Assembly: GCF_022227845.1 (NCBI RefSeq)
Contig: NZ_JAJNQN010000017.1
Coordinates: forward strand, 29,751 to 93,750
DNA: 64,000 bases
Origin: Ectothiorhodospira lacustris
GTDB lineage: Bacteria > Pseudomonadota > Gammaproteobacteria > Ectothiorhodospirales > Ectothiorhodospiraceae
Reading direction: 5' to 3'
Shown: piece after piece, positions 47,801 through 61,055 of the stretch
Layout of the letters: each line of letters opens with the position of its first letter
Numbering within the stretch: the first letter of the stretch is position 1
Notes under the pieces: generated by a model
Told to the model about the DNA's origin: nothing
The model's input: only the letters and a program-made list of their open reading frames with translations
Database searches by the model: none
Program-made: the position numbers and the translations under genes

Positions 47801-48317
47801 GGAGACCCTGGAAAGCGCCATCCAGCGTATCGATCGGGAGACCCGGAGCCGTTTTCGCGATACCTTTGAGCGGGTGAACGGGCGCCTGCAGGAGATGTTT
47901 CCCCGTTTGTTCGGCGGCGGGCAGGCCCACCTGGAGATGACCGGCGATGACCTGCTCTCTACCGGCATTGCGGTGATGGCCCGGCCACCGGGCAAGCGTC
48001 TGTCCACCATTCACCTCATGTCTGGTGGCGAGAAGGCGCTCACGGCCGTGGCCCTGGTGTTCGCCATCTTCGAGCTGAACCCGGCGCCGTTCTGTATGCT
48101 GGACGAGGTGGACGCCCCCCTGGACGAGGCCAACGTGGGGCGTTTCTGCGCATTGGTGCGGGAGATGTCGGAACGGGTACAGTTCATCTTCATCACCCAC
48201 AACAAGACAACCATGGAACTGGCCGATCAACTGGTGGGCGTGACCATGCGGGAACCGGGGGTCTCCCGTCTGGTGACCGTGGACGTGGAAGAAGCCGCCC
48301 AGATGGCCACTACCTGA
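44808..48317 (+). CDS. smc: Chromosome partition protein SMC
   Basis: SMC is a condensin ATPase that compacts and segregates the chromosome. The start at 44808 ([18 protein letters not shown]) is the standard N-terminus and gives 1169 residues. Walker A is [20 protein letters not shown]. Long Arg/Glu/Gln-rich coiled coils flank a hinge around residues 520-660. The C-terminal head has [15 protein letters not shown] and [14 protein letters not shown] (signature and Walker B). Use of SMC rather than MukB fits a non-enteric gammaproteobacterium. smc-zipA-ligA is a known gene order. Confidence 0.96.
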   Translation: [1169 protein letters not shown]

Positions 48318-48342
48318 GACACAACCAAGAAGGACCCGGGAG

Positions 48343-51359
<3,017 letters not shown>

Positions 51360-51402
51360 TCCTTCTGGCCTTTCACCGGCCCCACGCATTACACTGACCG
51401 CC

Positions 51403-52227
51403 ATGAACCCTTCCACCTTGCTGGGCATGGTCGGCAGTGTGGTGCTGCTGGCCAGTGTGATTGCGTTTACCTCTCAGGATCTGGGGGTATTTCTCAACCT
51501 GCCTGGTCTGGGCATCGTGGTGGGCGGCACCATTGCCGCCACCCTGCTGAGCTATCCCCTTCACGAAGTGGTGCGGGTGTTCCGCGTCTTTCTGCTGGTA
51601 CTGCGCAATGAGCGCTATTTCTTCCGTGAGGACATGGAAGAGATCGTCGAGGTGTCCAGGCTCTGGTTCAGCGGCAAGCTGGCGGCGGTGGATAACCGGC
51701 TCGACGGGATTCGTAACCCGTTTTTGCGCACAGGGGTGCAACTCGTCATTGACGGCACGCCCATGGAGGACATCAACGATCTGTTGCAATGGCGCATGAG
51801 CCAGCTGCGCCGGCGGGAACATGCCGAGGCCCAGATCTTCCGCACCATGGCCATGTATGCCCCCGCCTTCGGTATGCTGGGCACCTTGATCGGCCTGATC
51901 AACATGCTGCTGGCCACCGATACCAACGATTTTGCCGTGATTGCGGTGAATCTGGGGGTTGCCCTCATCACTACTTTCTACGGACTGATTCTGGCCAATC
52001 TGGTTTTCAAACCCATTGCCATCAAGCTGGAGCGACGCACGGAAGAGCGCATCATCCTGATGAACATGGTGCTGGAAGGGGTCACGCTGATGCGCAAGGG
52101 ACGTTCACCGGCCTATATCCGGGAAACCCTCAAGTCCTTCATGGCGCATCATCAGGACGACTTGAGGATGAAGGAGGAACACCGTGACCCTGCCTCCCCA
52201 AAGGCCGGTGCCCCCCGCTCCCGCTGA
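51403..52227 (+). CDS. motA: MotA-type flagellar stator or related proton/sodium channel subunit
   Basis: The 274-residue membrane protein has four helices, two near the N-terminus (LLGMVGSVVLLASVIAF; GIVVGGTIAATLLSYPL) and two in the second half (YAPAFGMLGTLIGLINML; LGVALITTFYGLILANLVF). The conserved proline and glycine pattern matches MotA/PomA. It is paired with a motB-like gene that it overlaps by 44 nt. The ATG at 51403 is chosen from homologous N-termini. Whether it is the main stator or an accessory one (MotCD-like) is unknown. Confidence 0.87.
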   Translation: MNPSTLLGMVGSVVLLASVIAFTSQDLGVFLNLPGLGIVVGGTIAATLLSYPLHEVVRVFRVFLLVLRNERYFFREDMEEIVEVSRLWFSGKLAAVDNRLDGIRNPFLRTGVQLVIDGTPMEDINDLLQWRMSQLRRREHAEAQIFRTMAMYAPAFGMLGTLIGLINMLLATDTNDFAVIAVNLGVALITTFYGLILANLVFKPIAIKLERRTEERIILMNMVLEGVTLMRKGRSPAYIRETLKSFMAHHQDDLRMKEEHRDPASPKAGAPRSR

Positions 52228-53035
52228 TCCGGCCGGAGAATGCGGCGGTAGCGAGGATCAGGATCTGCGCAAGCAGCTGTTGCAGGATGAACTGGAGGCC
52301 GCCCCGCATTTTCCACCGCCCTGGTCGCGGGGCTCCCATGGGGAACCGGCGATGGATCGGGATGATGACCAGGCTTGGCTGCTCATCTATGTGGATCTGC
52401 TGACCCTGGTGCTGGTGCTGTTCGTGATCCTGCTGGCCTATACCACCGTGGATGCGGACAGCCAGCTCAAACTGGTGGACTCCCTGGCGGTGGAACTGGG
52501 TTATCCCCGCCAGGAAACCATCGTCCCCCCGATTGTGGAAGCCATCCCTCCGGCCCCATCCCCCGGCAAGGCCGAGCGGCTGGCCCGGGATCTGACCGAG
52601 TCCCTGGCCGAGAGCGGCGGCCTGGAGGATGTGGACGTGCTGACCACGCCGGGTCAGGTGGAGCTTAGGATGCGCGAAGGCATCCTGTTTGCCAGTGGCC
52701 GGGCGGAGTTGCTGGGGGAGGGCGTGGCACTGCTCAGCCGTCTGGCCCCCATCTTCGGCCCTGAAGTGGCACGGGTGACCGTGGAAGGACATACGGATAA
52801 CGTGCCCATCGCCACGGAGCGCTTCCCCTCCAACTGGGAGCTGTCCGTGGCCCGGGCCACGGTGGTGGTACGTCATCTGATCAGTGAAGGTGTGGCGCCT
52901 GAGCGCCTTCAGGCATCAGGATTTGCCGACACAAAGCCGGTTTCGGACAACGACACCCTCCAGGGCCGGGCACAGAACCGCCGGGTCTCCCTGGTATTGC
53001 AGATGGCGCCGGAGGGATTCCCAGGGCAGGAATGA
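52184..53035 (+). CDS. motB: MotB-type stator protein with OmpA peptidoglycan-binding domain
   Basis: The 283-residue protein has a charged N-terminal tail and a single helix with the ion-carrying aspartate (WLLIYVDLLTLVLVLFVILL). A plug/linker region and a C-terminal OmpA-like domain (VTVEGHTDNVPIATERFPSN, then RLQASGFADTKPV) follow. The domain anchors the stator to the cell wall. The GTG start lies inside motA, a 44-nt overlap. The N-terminal tail, about 60 residues before the helix, is longer than in enteric MotB, so a later start is possible. Confidence 0.87.
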   Translation: MTLPPQRPVPPAPADPAGECGGSEDQDLRKQLLQDELEAAPHFPPPWSRGSHGEPAMDRDDDQAWLLIYVDLLTLVLVLFVILLAYTTVDADSQLKLVDSLAVELGYPRQETIVPPIVEAIPPAPSPGKAERLARDLTESLAESGGLEDVDVLTTPGQVELRMREGILFASGRAELLGEGVALLSRLAPIFGPEVARVTVEGHTDNVPIATERFPSNWELSVARATVVVRHLISEGVAPERLQASGFADTKPVSDNDTLQGRAQNRRVSLVLQMAPEGFPGQE

Positions 53036-53060
53036 GACACCGTCCTCCAGCACATCCTGC

Positions 53061-53252
53061 CTACCAGTCCAGGTCATTCAGACCCGAGCCGTTCTCGTCG
53101 AAGGCATCCTCCAACTGACGCTTCAGGGCCCTGCGCTCCAGGAGTAGTTCCAGGGAGCGACGCGCCGAAAGGCGCGTGGAACTGTCGGATTCCTTCCAGT
53201 CAACGCTGTCATCCTCATCATCCGCCAGAAGGGATTCGGGGGCCCTTGCCAT
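53061..53252 (-). CDS. Small acidic conserved protein, PA3496-like
   Basis: The 63-residue protein begins MARAPESLLADDEDDSVDWK and ends with a helical stretch RRSLELLLERRALKRQLEDA followed by an acidic end. This resembles the short PA3496-type proteins of gammaproteobacteria, which have been linked to envelope integrity. The inner ATG at 53252 is preferred over the open frame upstream because the extra part overlaps the helicase terminator region and looks noncoding. Confidence 0.6.
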   Translation of the reverse strand: MARAPESLLADDEDDSVDWKESDSSTRLSARRSLELLLERRALKRQLEDAFDENGSGLNDLDW

Positions 53253-53366
53253 GCTGTCGTGTCTCCACGGTTGCTGTGATTTACGTCGCCTTATAAACCT
53301 TGTGTGGAAAACTGCAACAAGTTTTTTTCTATCGGCAACGCAAACCTCATTGATGAGCGCGGACAA

Positions 53367-53406
53367 TAAAAAAGCCCGGTCCGCTGATCAGGCGGAACCG
53401 GGCTTT
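53367..53406 (-). terminator. Rho-independent terminator of the DEAD-box helicase gene
   Basis: Read on the minus strand, AAAGCCCGGTTCCGC and GCGGACCGGGCTTT pair (one bulge) around a short loop and end in a T run, 30 bp after the helicase stop. Confidence 0.85.
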
Positions 53407-53436
53407 GGTCAGTTCGGCGAGGGCCGGACGCGGTGT

Positions 53437-55275
53437 TTACATGCCGCGGCGCCGTGGCTTGCCGGGGCGGTCCATGCCGGGTTTGCCAGCGCGCCCGGCA
53501 GGCTTTCTCGGGCCGGCGCTGCGGGGCGGCTTGCCGCCGGGGCCGCCGGGGCCGCGACGGTCACGGAAACCGCCGCCGGAACCGCCGAGTTCTTCACGGC
53601 CATCGGCCGGTGCCAGGTTCAGGCGCTGTCCACATACCCAGACCTGTTTCAGGTGCTGAAGCAGTTCCCGGGGCAGGTCGGCCGGCAGATCCACGGTGGA
53701 GCACTCCGGCCCGATGTTGATGCGGCCGATGTGCTGGTTGTCCAGTCCCGCCTCGTTGGCGATGGCGCCTACCAGGTTGCCGGGCTTGAGGCCGTGGACT
53801 TGGCCCACATTGACCCGATAGCTCTGCATGCCGGTGTCTTCCCCGCCGCGGGCGCCCCTGGGGGCGCGACGCGGTGCGGCATCCCGATCTCTGTGGCCGC
53901 CCTGCTCACGTTCGCGTTCGATGGCACGGGGCGCGGCGGGGGCTGATCGCTCATCCAGCAGTAAGGGAGAATCACCCTGGGCCATATGGGCCAGGGCGGC
54001 AGCGATTTCCTGGGGGTCGGCATCGTGTTCCTGGACGTATTCGGTCACCAGGTTCTGGAAGAAGGACAGGTCCTCACCCACCAGGGTGTCGGTGATGGTC
54101 TGCTTGAAACGGTCGATGCGACGCTCGTTCACATCCCGGGCAGAGGGCATGTGCATGGGTTCGATGGGCTGACGGGTGGCCCGTTCGATGGCCTGCAGCA
54201 TGCGCTGTTCCCGGGGTGCCACGAACAGGATGGCTTCACCCTTGCGACCGGCACGGCCGGTACGGCCGATACGGTGAACGTAGGACTCGGTATCATGGGG
54301 AATGTCGTAATTGACCACGTGGCTGATACGGTCCACGTCAAGCCCCCGGGCAGCCACGTCCGTGGCCACCACGATGTCCACCTGGGCCCGCTTGAGGCGG
54401 TCCACGGTGCGTTCCCGCAGTTTCTGGGGGATGTCCCCGTTCAGGGCCTCGGCGGCATAGCCGCGGGCGGTGAGCTTTTCGGCGATTTCCACCGTCTCGG
54501 TCTTGGTGCGCACGAATACCAGCATGGCCTCGAAGTCCTCATGCTCCAGCAGGCGGGTGAGGGCATCCAGCTTGTGCAGACCGCTGACCCGCCAGTAACG
54601 CTGGCGAATGGTGTTGGCGGTGGTGGTGGCGGCGGCGATACGCACTTCCTGGGGCGACTTCAGATGCTTGCGCGCCACGCGGCGGATCACGTCGGGCATG
54701 GTGGCGGAGAACAGGGCCAGCTGGCAGCTCTCCGGGGTCTGTTCCAGCACCCACTCTACGTCGTCGATGAAGCCCATGCGCAACATCTCGTCGGCCTCGT
54801 CCAGGACCAGAGCGGTCAGTCCTTCCACGTTCAGGGTGCCCCGGCGCATGTGGTCCATGACCCGGCCCGGCGTTCCTACCACCACTTGGGCGCCCCGGCG
54901 CAGCTGGCGCAGCTGAACGCTGTAGGCCTGGCCGCCGTAGATGGGCATGACATGAAAGTCAGGCAGATGTCGGGCGTAGGTCTGGAAAGCCTCGGCCACC
55001 TGGATGGCCAACTCGCGGGTGGGGGCCAGCACCAGGATCTGGGTGTCCTTGCGGCTCAGGTCCAGGCGGGAGAGCAGGGGCAGGGCGAAGGCCGCGGTCT
55101 TGCCGGTGCCGGTCTGGGCCTGGCCCAACAGGTCCTGCCCGGCGATCAGCGGCGGGATGCTCTGGGCCTGGATGGGGGTGGGGACTTCGTAACCGGCCTC
55201 GTTCAGGGCGGTCAGAACGGGTTCAATGAGGCCCAGGGCACGGAAATCGGCCGGATTGGTCTGTACTTGATTCAA
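53437..55275 (-). CDS. deaD: DEAD-box ATP-dependent RNA helicase, DeaD/CsdA type
   Basis: The 612-residue helicase acts in ribosome assembly and RNA decay, often in the cold. It has the Q motif (FRALGLIEPVLTALNEAGYE), motif I AQTGTGKTAAFALP, DEAD (VLDEADEML), SAT and HRIGRTGRAGR. After about residue 480 there is a DbpA-type RNA-binding domain (YRVNVGQVHGLKPGNLVGAI) and an RG/GP-rich basic tail (RDRRGPGGPGGKPPRSAGPR), as in DeaD/CsdA. A terminator follows. Confidence 0.93.
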   Translation of the reverse strand: MNQVQTNPADFRALGLIEPVLTALNEAGYEVPTPIQAQSIPPLIAGQDLLGQAQTGTGKTAAFALPLLSRLDLSRKDTQILVLAPTRELAIQVAEAFQTYARHLPDFHVMPIYGGQAYSVQLRQLRRGAQVVVGTPGRVMDHMRRGTLNVEGLTALVLDEADEMLRMGFIDDVEWVLEQTPESCQLALFSATMPDVIRRVARKHLKSPQEVRIAAATTTANTIRQRYWRVSGLHKLDALTRLLEHEDFEAMLVFVRTKTETVEIAEKLTARGYAAEALNGDIPQKLRERTVDRLKRAQVDIVVATDVAARGLDVDRISHVVNYDIPHDTESYVHRIGRTGRAGRKGEAILFVAPREQRMLQAIERATRQPIEPMHMPSARDVNERRIDRFKQTITDTLVGEDLSFFQNLVTEYVQEHDADPQEIAAALAHMAQGDSPLLLDERSAPAAPRAIEREREQGGHRDRDAAPRRAPRGARGGEDTGMQSYRVNVGQVHGLKPGNLVGAIANEAGLDNQHIGRINIGPECSTVDLPADLPRELLQHLKQVWVCGQRLNLAPADGREELGGSGGGFRDRRGPGGPGGKPPRSAGPRKPAGRAGKPGMDRPGKPRRRGM

Positions 55276-55425
55276 GGGGATACCTGCGAAACGCGGATAG
55301 GGATGGATGTCGTGATGAAGCGGACATCCGCGCTCCTCGTGGCGGTGGCCGCTTGAAAGGCCGGAGGTGACATGGGCGTCCTGTTGTCAGACACCGTGCT
55401 GCCACGCAGACCTTTGGGTTTTTCA

Positions 55426-55513
55426 TGGTGCCGGGAGCGAGAATCGAACTCGCACTCTGTTTCCAGAACCGGATTTTGAGTCCGGCGCGTCTACCAGTTC
55501 CGCCATCCCGGCA
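55426..55513 (-). tRNA. tRNA-Leu(CAA)
   Basis: On the minus strand an 88-nt class II tRNA is visible. The acceptor TGCCGGG pairs with CCCGGCA, and CCA is encoded. The anticodon stem CCGGA/TCCGG has the loop CTCAAAA, giving anticodon CAA. A long variable arm (TTCTGGAAACAGAG region) precedes the T-arm GAGTTCGATTCTC. Confidence 0.95.
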
Positions 55514-55636
55514 AGGTGGGGATTGAGCATTATAACGACCAGGCATGGTCAGCGCCAATAATATTTTGGTGCTGACCGATCGGGTCCCCGTCATGTCGAT
55601 GGCCCCTCTCCACGGTTCCTGATACCATCGCGCGCC

Positions 55637-56680
55637 ATGCAAGTCAGTGATTTCACCTTCGATCTTCCTCCCGAGCTGATTGCCCAGGCGCCGTTGCCGG
55701 AGCGGAGCGCTTCCCGGCTGCTGCGCCTGGATGGTCCCTCCGGCACCCTGGCGGACCGCTGCGTCCGGGATTTGCCGGACCTGCTGCGGCCGGGCGACCT
55801 GCTGGTGTTCAATGACACCCGCGTCATCCCCGCGCGCCTGCACGGCTGCAAACGCGACTCCGGCGGGCGGGTGGAGGTGTTGGTAGAGCGCCTGGAGGAT
55901 CGGCATCAGGTGCTGGCCCATCTGCGCGCCAGCAAATCTCCCGGAGCCGGGGTCTGGCTGTGGCTGGAAGAGGCGGCGGAAGCCCAGGTGCTGGGCCGGG
56001 AAGGTGACCTGTTCCGGCTGCGCTTCACCGATCCCGTGCTGGAGGTGCTGGAGCGACATGGCCACATGCCGTTGCCGCCTTATATCGACCGTCCCGACAC
56101 CAGCGACGATCGCCGGCGCTACCAGACCGTGTTTGCCCGCAGCCCCGGCGCCGTGGCCGCACCCACGGCCGGTCTGCATTTCGATGAAACCCTGCTGGAA
56201 CGGATCCGCGCCCGAGGGGTCGAAACGGCTTCCGTGACCCTGCATGTGGGGGCGGGTACTTTCCAGCCGGTACGGGTGCAGGATATCCGTGAGCACGTCA
56301 TGCACGCCGAATGGGTGCAGGTATCGGCGCGGACCTGTGACCAGGTGGCGGCCTGCAAGGCCCGAGGCGGTCGAGTGGTGGCGGTGGGCACCACCAGCGT
56401 GCGCAGTCTGGAGAGCGCCGCCAGGGGGGGCGCTCTGGCCCCGTTCGAGGGAGATACCCGTTTGTTTATCGTGCCCGGTTACGATTTTCGGGTGGTGGAC
56501 GCCCTGGTGACCAATTTCCATCTGCCCGAATCCACCCTGCTGATGCTGGTGAGCGCCTTTGCCGGCCGGGATCAGGTGCTCGCGGCCTACCGGCACGCGG
56601 TGCGCGAGCGTTACCGGTTTTTCAGTTACGGCGACGCCATGTTCATGACCCGCCGGCCCCTCGAACCAACGGAACTTTGA
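55637..56680 (+). CDS. queA: S-adenosylmethionine:tRNA ribosyltransferase-isomerase
   Basis: QueA transfers and isomerises the ribosyl part of SAM onto preQ1-tRNA, giving epoxyqueuosine. The 347 residues match the family. Landmarks are [20 protein letters not shown] at the start, [25 protein letters not shown] and [32 protein letters not shown] is also present. It heads the queA-tgt-yajC-secD-secF run, the standard gammaproteobacterial order, with tgt 3 bp downstream. Confidence 0.96.
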   Translation: MQVSDFTFDLPPELIAQAPLPERSASRLLRLDGPSGTLADRCVRDLPDLLRPGDLLVFNDTRVIPARLHGCKRDSGGRVEVLVERLEDRHQVLAHLRASKSPGAGVWLWLEEAAEAQVLGREGDLFRLRFTDPVLEVLERHGHMPLPPYIDRPDTSDDRRRYQTVFARSPGAVAAPTAGLHFDETLLERIRARGVETASVTLHVGAGTFQPVRVQDIREHVMHAEWVQVSARTCDQVAACKARGGRVVAVGTTSVRSLESAARGGALAPFEGDTRLFIVPGYDFRVVDALVTNFHLPESTLLMLVSAFAGRDQVLAAYRHAVRERYRFFSYGDAMFMTRRPLEPTEL

Positions 56681-57799
<1,119 letters not shown>

Positions 57800-57860
57800 T
57801 GTCGGCCTTAAAACGTCCTGAACCGTGTCAATTATCCATTCAATTCAAGGAGTCCCGCCC

Positions 57861-58190
57861 ATGAGCTTCTTCATTTCCGACGCCTACGCCCAGACCGGGC
57901 AGCCCGCCGGCGGTGGTTTCATCGAATTCCTGATCATGATCGTGATCTTCTTTGCGATCATGTATTTCCTCATCATCCGTCCCCAGAGCAAGCGCGCCAA
58001 GGAACACAAGTCCATGGTGGACGGCCTGAACAAGGGTGACGAGATCGTCACCAACGGCGGCCTGGTGGGCAAGATCACCCAGGTGACCGAAAACTTCATC
58101 AAGGTGGAAGTCTCCGAAGGTGTCGTGGTCAACGTCCAGCGTCAGGCCGTGGCCACCGTAATGCCCAAGGGTTCGATCAAGGACATCTGA
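57861..58190 (+). CDS. yajC: Sec translocon accessory protein YajC
   Basis: YajC is a small inner-membrane partner of SecDF. The 109-residue product (ATG 57861 after AAGGAG) has a short periplasmic start, one strong helix (FIEFLIMIVIFFAIMYFLII) and the RPQSKRAKEHKSMVDGL, GDEIVTNGGLVGKI and VEVSEGVVVNVQR segments of the family. An upstream ATG at 57825 is in frame but less likely. secD follows. Confidence 0.95.
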   Translation: MSFFISDAYAQTGQPAGGGFIEFLIMIVIFFAIMYFLIIRPQSKRAKEHKSMVDGLNKGDEIVTNGGLVGKITQVTENFIKVEVSEGVVVNVQRQAVATVMPKGSIKDI

Positions 58191-58227
58191 TCCAGCCTTT
58201 CACTTTTAGTCCACATCTGGTCCCGTC

Positions 58228-60090
58228 ATGAACCAATACCCCTACTGGAAGTATGTCCTGATCGTGGTCGTCATGCTGGTGGGCGTGATTTATTCGCTCC
58301 CCAACCTGTATCCGGAGGATCCGGTGGTACAGGTGGCCAACTCCACCACGGACGTGGTGGATGCAGACACCCGGCTGCAGATCCAGGCCGTGCTGGAAGG
58401 GCGGGGCGTGGAAATCAAGTCCACGGAGTTCGACGGGGCTCAGTTCATGCTGCGCTTCAGCAGCGCCGATGACCAGTTGCTGGCCGCGGATATCCTGCGT
58501 ACGGCCCTGCCGGGGAACCATGTGGTGGGGCTGAACCTGGCCCCTGCCACCCCCGGCTGGCTGCGTGCCATCAACGCCCGGCCCATGTCCCTGGGGCTGG
58601 ATCTGCGGGGCGGCGTCCATTTCCTGATGGAAGTGGATATGGATGCGGTGGCCGACAACATCTATGAGCGTTACACCGGTGAATTCCGCACCCAGTTGCG
58701 GGATGCCCGCATCCGCTATCTGAGCGTGGAGCGGGATGCCGACGGCGTGCACGCGCGTTTTGCCGATGCCGACAGCCGTGACGAGGCCCTGCGGGTATTG
58801 CGGCGGGAATACCGGGGGGATCTGGATTTCCGTACCACCCAGTCCGGCGAGGTGTTCCGCCTCAGCGGCACCGTGACCTCCGACTATCTGGCGGCCCAGC
58901 GGCGCCTGGCCCTGCAGCAGAATATCACCACCCTGCGCAACCGGGTGGACGAGCTGGGGGTGGCCGAACCGGTGATCCAGCAGCAGGGTGAGGACCGCAT
59001 CGTGGTCCAGCTACCCGGCGTGCAGGATACCGCCCGGGCCAAGGAGATCCTGGGCGCCACCGCCACCCTGGAATTCCGCCTGGTGGACGAGAGCAGCGAC
59101 CCCTTCACCGCGGCTGAAACCGGGCGTTCTCCGGCCAATTCCCGGCTCTACTTCGAACGTGACGGCACCCCGGTGTTGTTGCAGCGCCAGGTGATGCTCA
59201 CCGGCGACTTCATCAATGACGCCTCTTCCGGCATCGCCCAGGACAGCGGCAGTCCGGCGGTGTTCATCAACCTGGATGCCCAGGGCGCCCGCATCTTCAG
59301 TCGGGTTACCGGTGAGAATGTGGGCCGTTTGATGGGTGTGGTCTTCATTGAGACCAGCACCGAGACGGTGGAGGAGGATGGTGAGCTGGTTCGGCGCACC
59401 ACACGCACGGAAGAAGTCATCAACGTCGCCCGCATCCAGGAGCAGCTGGGTCGCCGTTTCCAGATCACCGGGCTGGACAGCACCCGGGAGGCCCGCAACC
59501 TCGCCCTGTTGCTGCGGGCCGGTGCCCTGGCCGCGCCCATGAGCATCGTCGAGGAACGCACCGTCGGCCCGAGTCTGGGGCGCGACAACATCGAGCGGGG
59601 CTTCAACTCGGTGGCCATCGGTTTTTTCCTGGTGCTGATCTTCATGGCCCTGTACTACCGGGTGTTCGGTCTGGTGGCCAACGTGGCCCTGACCCTGAAC
59701 CTGGTCCTGATCGTGGCCATCCTGTCCCTGCTCCAGGCCACGCTCACCCTGCCGGGGATTGCCGGGATCGTGCTCACGGTGGGGATGGCAGTGGATGCCA
59801 ACGTGCTCATCTTCGAGCGCATCCGGGAGGAGTTGCGCAACGGCAATTCGCCTCAGGCGGCAATCAAGGCCGGCTATGACCGGGCCTTCTCCACCATTGC
59901 CGATGCCAACATCACCACCCTGATTGCGGCCCTGGTGCTGTTCATGTTCGGTACCGGCCCCATCAAGGGTTTCGCCATCACCCTGTCCATCGGCATCCTG
60001 GTGTCCATGTTCACGGCCATCGTGGTGACGCGCGCCATCATCAACCTGACCTATGGACGTCAGCGTCGCCTCAAGACGCTGGCCATCTGA
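58228..60090 (+). CDS. secD: Protein translocase subunit SecD
   Basis: SecD with SecF uses the proton gradient to pull exported proteins through SecYEG. The 620 residues include helix 1 (YVLIVVVMLVGVIYSLPNLY), GLDLRGGVHFLMEVD and a large periplasmic domain. The C-terminal membrane bundle has the conserved GMAVDANVLIFERIREELRN segment with its key aspartate. A 13-nt gap separates it from the secF ATG. Confidence 0.96.
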   Translation: MNQYPYWKYVLIVVVMLVGVIYSLPNLYPEDPVVQVANSTTDVVDADTRLQIQAVLEGRGVEIKSTEFDGAQFMLRFSSADDQLLAADILRTALPGNHVVGLNLAPATPGWLRAINARPMSLGLDLRGGVHFLMEVDMDAVADNIYERYTGEFRTQLRDARIRYLSVERDADGVHARFADADSRDEALRVLRREYRGDLDFRTTQSGEVFRLSGTVTSDYLAAQRRLALQQNITTLRNRVDELGVAEPVIQQQGEDRIVVQLPGVQDTARAKEILGATATLEFRLVDESSDPFTAAETGRSPANSRLYFERDGTPVLLQRQVMLTGDFINDASSGIAQDSGSPAVFINLDAQGARIFSRVTGENVGRLMGVVFIETSTETVEEDGELVRRTTRTEEVINVARIQEQLGRRFQITGLDSTREARNLALLLRAGALAAPMSIVEERTVGPSLGRDNIERGFNSVAIGFFLVLIFMALYYRVFGLVANVALTLNLVLIVAILSLLQATLTLPGIAGIVLTVGMAVDANVLIFERIREELRNGNSPQAAIKAGYDRAFSTIADANITTLIAALVLFMFGTGPIKGFAITLSIGILVSMFTAIVVTRAIINLTYGRQRRLKTLAI

Positions 60091-60103
60091 CCCGGGGACG
60101 ACC

Positions 60104-61042
60104 ATGAAGCTCAACTTTGCCAAGGCCAATATCGATTTTCTGGGCCAGCGCCGTATCGCCCTGGTGGTCTCACTGGTGCTCATCATCGGTTCCCTGCTGC
60201 TGCTGGGATTTCGCGGCCTGAACTTCGGCATCGACTTCACCGGCGGTACCCTTATCGAGGTGGGGTATCCAGAGGTGGTGGAGTTGGAGCAAGTCCGCAG
60301 TCAGCTGGAGACGGGCGGCTTCGGCCGGGCCACCGTGCAGTATTTCGGCACCTCCCGGGACGTGTTGATTCGGCTCGCTCCCCGTGACGGTGAAAATACC
60401 GCCGAACTGTCCGAGGAGGTCCTGGACGTGTTGCGAGGCGGCGGTCCGGCCGGCGTGGAGCTGCGCCGGGTGGAGTTCGTCGGTCCCCAGGTGGGCGAGG
60501 AGCTGCGGGAGCAGGGCGGTCTGGCGATGATCTACGCCCTCATCGGGATCCTGATCTACGTGGCCCTGCGCTTTGAATGGCGTTTTTCGGTGGGGGCGGT
60601 GACCGCCCTGGTCCACGACGTCATCATCACCCTGGGGATCTTCTCCCTGTTCTGGCTGGAGTTCGATCTTTCCGTGCTGGCGGCGGTGCTGGCGGTGATC
60701 GGTTATTCACTCAACGACACCATCGTGGTCTATGACCGCATCCGCGAGAACTTCCGCAAGCTGCGCAAGCAGGGGGCGGAGCAGGTGATGAACCTCTCTG
60801 TGAACGAGACCCTGGCCCGTACCATCATCACCGGCGTGACCACCCTGCTGGTGCTGCTGGCGCTGTACCTGCTGGGCGGCGCCGTGATCCAGAACTTTGC
60901 CCTGGCCCTGATCATCGGCATCGTGGTGGGCACCTACTCATCCATCTACGTGGCGGCGGCCGTGGCCCTGGTGATGGGCGTGGATCGCAGCGTCATGTTG
61001 CCGGTGAAGAAGGAAGGGGCGGAACTGGACGACCGGCCGTGA
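60104..61042 (+). CDS. secF: Protein translocase subunit SecF
   Basis: SecF is the partner of SecD. The ATG at 60104 (MKLNFAKANIDFLGQRR) gives 312 residues. GLNFGIDFTGGTLIEV, the GYSLNDTIVVYDRIRENFRK motif and TLARTIITGVTTLLVLLAL are family hallmarks. The last 88 bases, 60956-61043, are duplicated at 62803-62890 with four changes, and foreign-looking DNA begins straight after the stop. Confidence 0.96.
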   Translation: MKLNFAKANIDFLGQRRIALVVSLVLIIGSLLLLGFRGLNFGIDFTGGTLIEVGYPEVVELEQVRSQLETGGFGRATVQYFGTSRDVLIRLAPRDGENTAELSEEVLDVLRGGGPAGVELRRVEFVGPQVGEELREQGGLAMIYALIGILIYVALRFEWRFSVGAVTALVHDVIITLGIFSLFWLEFDLSVLAAVLAVIGYSLNDTIVVYDRIRENFRKLRKQGAEQVMNLSVNETLARTIITGVTTLLVLLALYLLGGAVIQNFALALIIGIVVGTYSSIYVAAAVALVMGVDRSVMLPVKKEGAELDDRP

Positions 61043-61043
61043 G
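60956..61043 (+). repeat. 88-bp direct repeat, original copy in the secF 3' end
   Basis: This is the 3' end of secF including the stop and one base more. It matches 62803-62890 at 84 of 88 positions. The two copies flank the whole accessory segment 61044-62802 in direct orientation. Three of the four differences are at codon third positions or are silent, and one changes Asp to Glu. Confidence 0.9.
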
Positions 61044-61055
61044 CCGATAGCCGGG

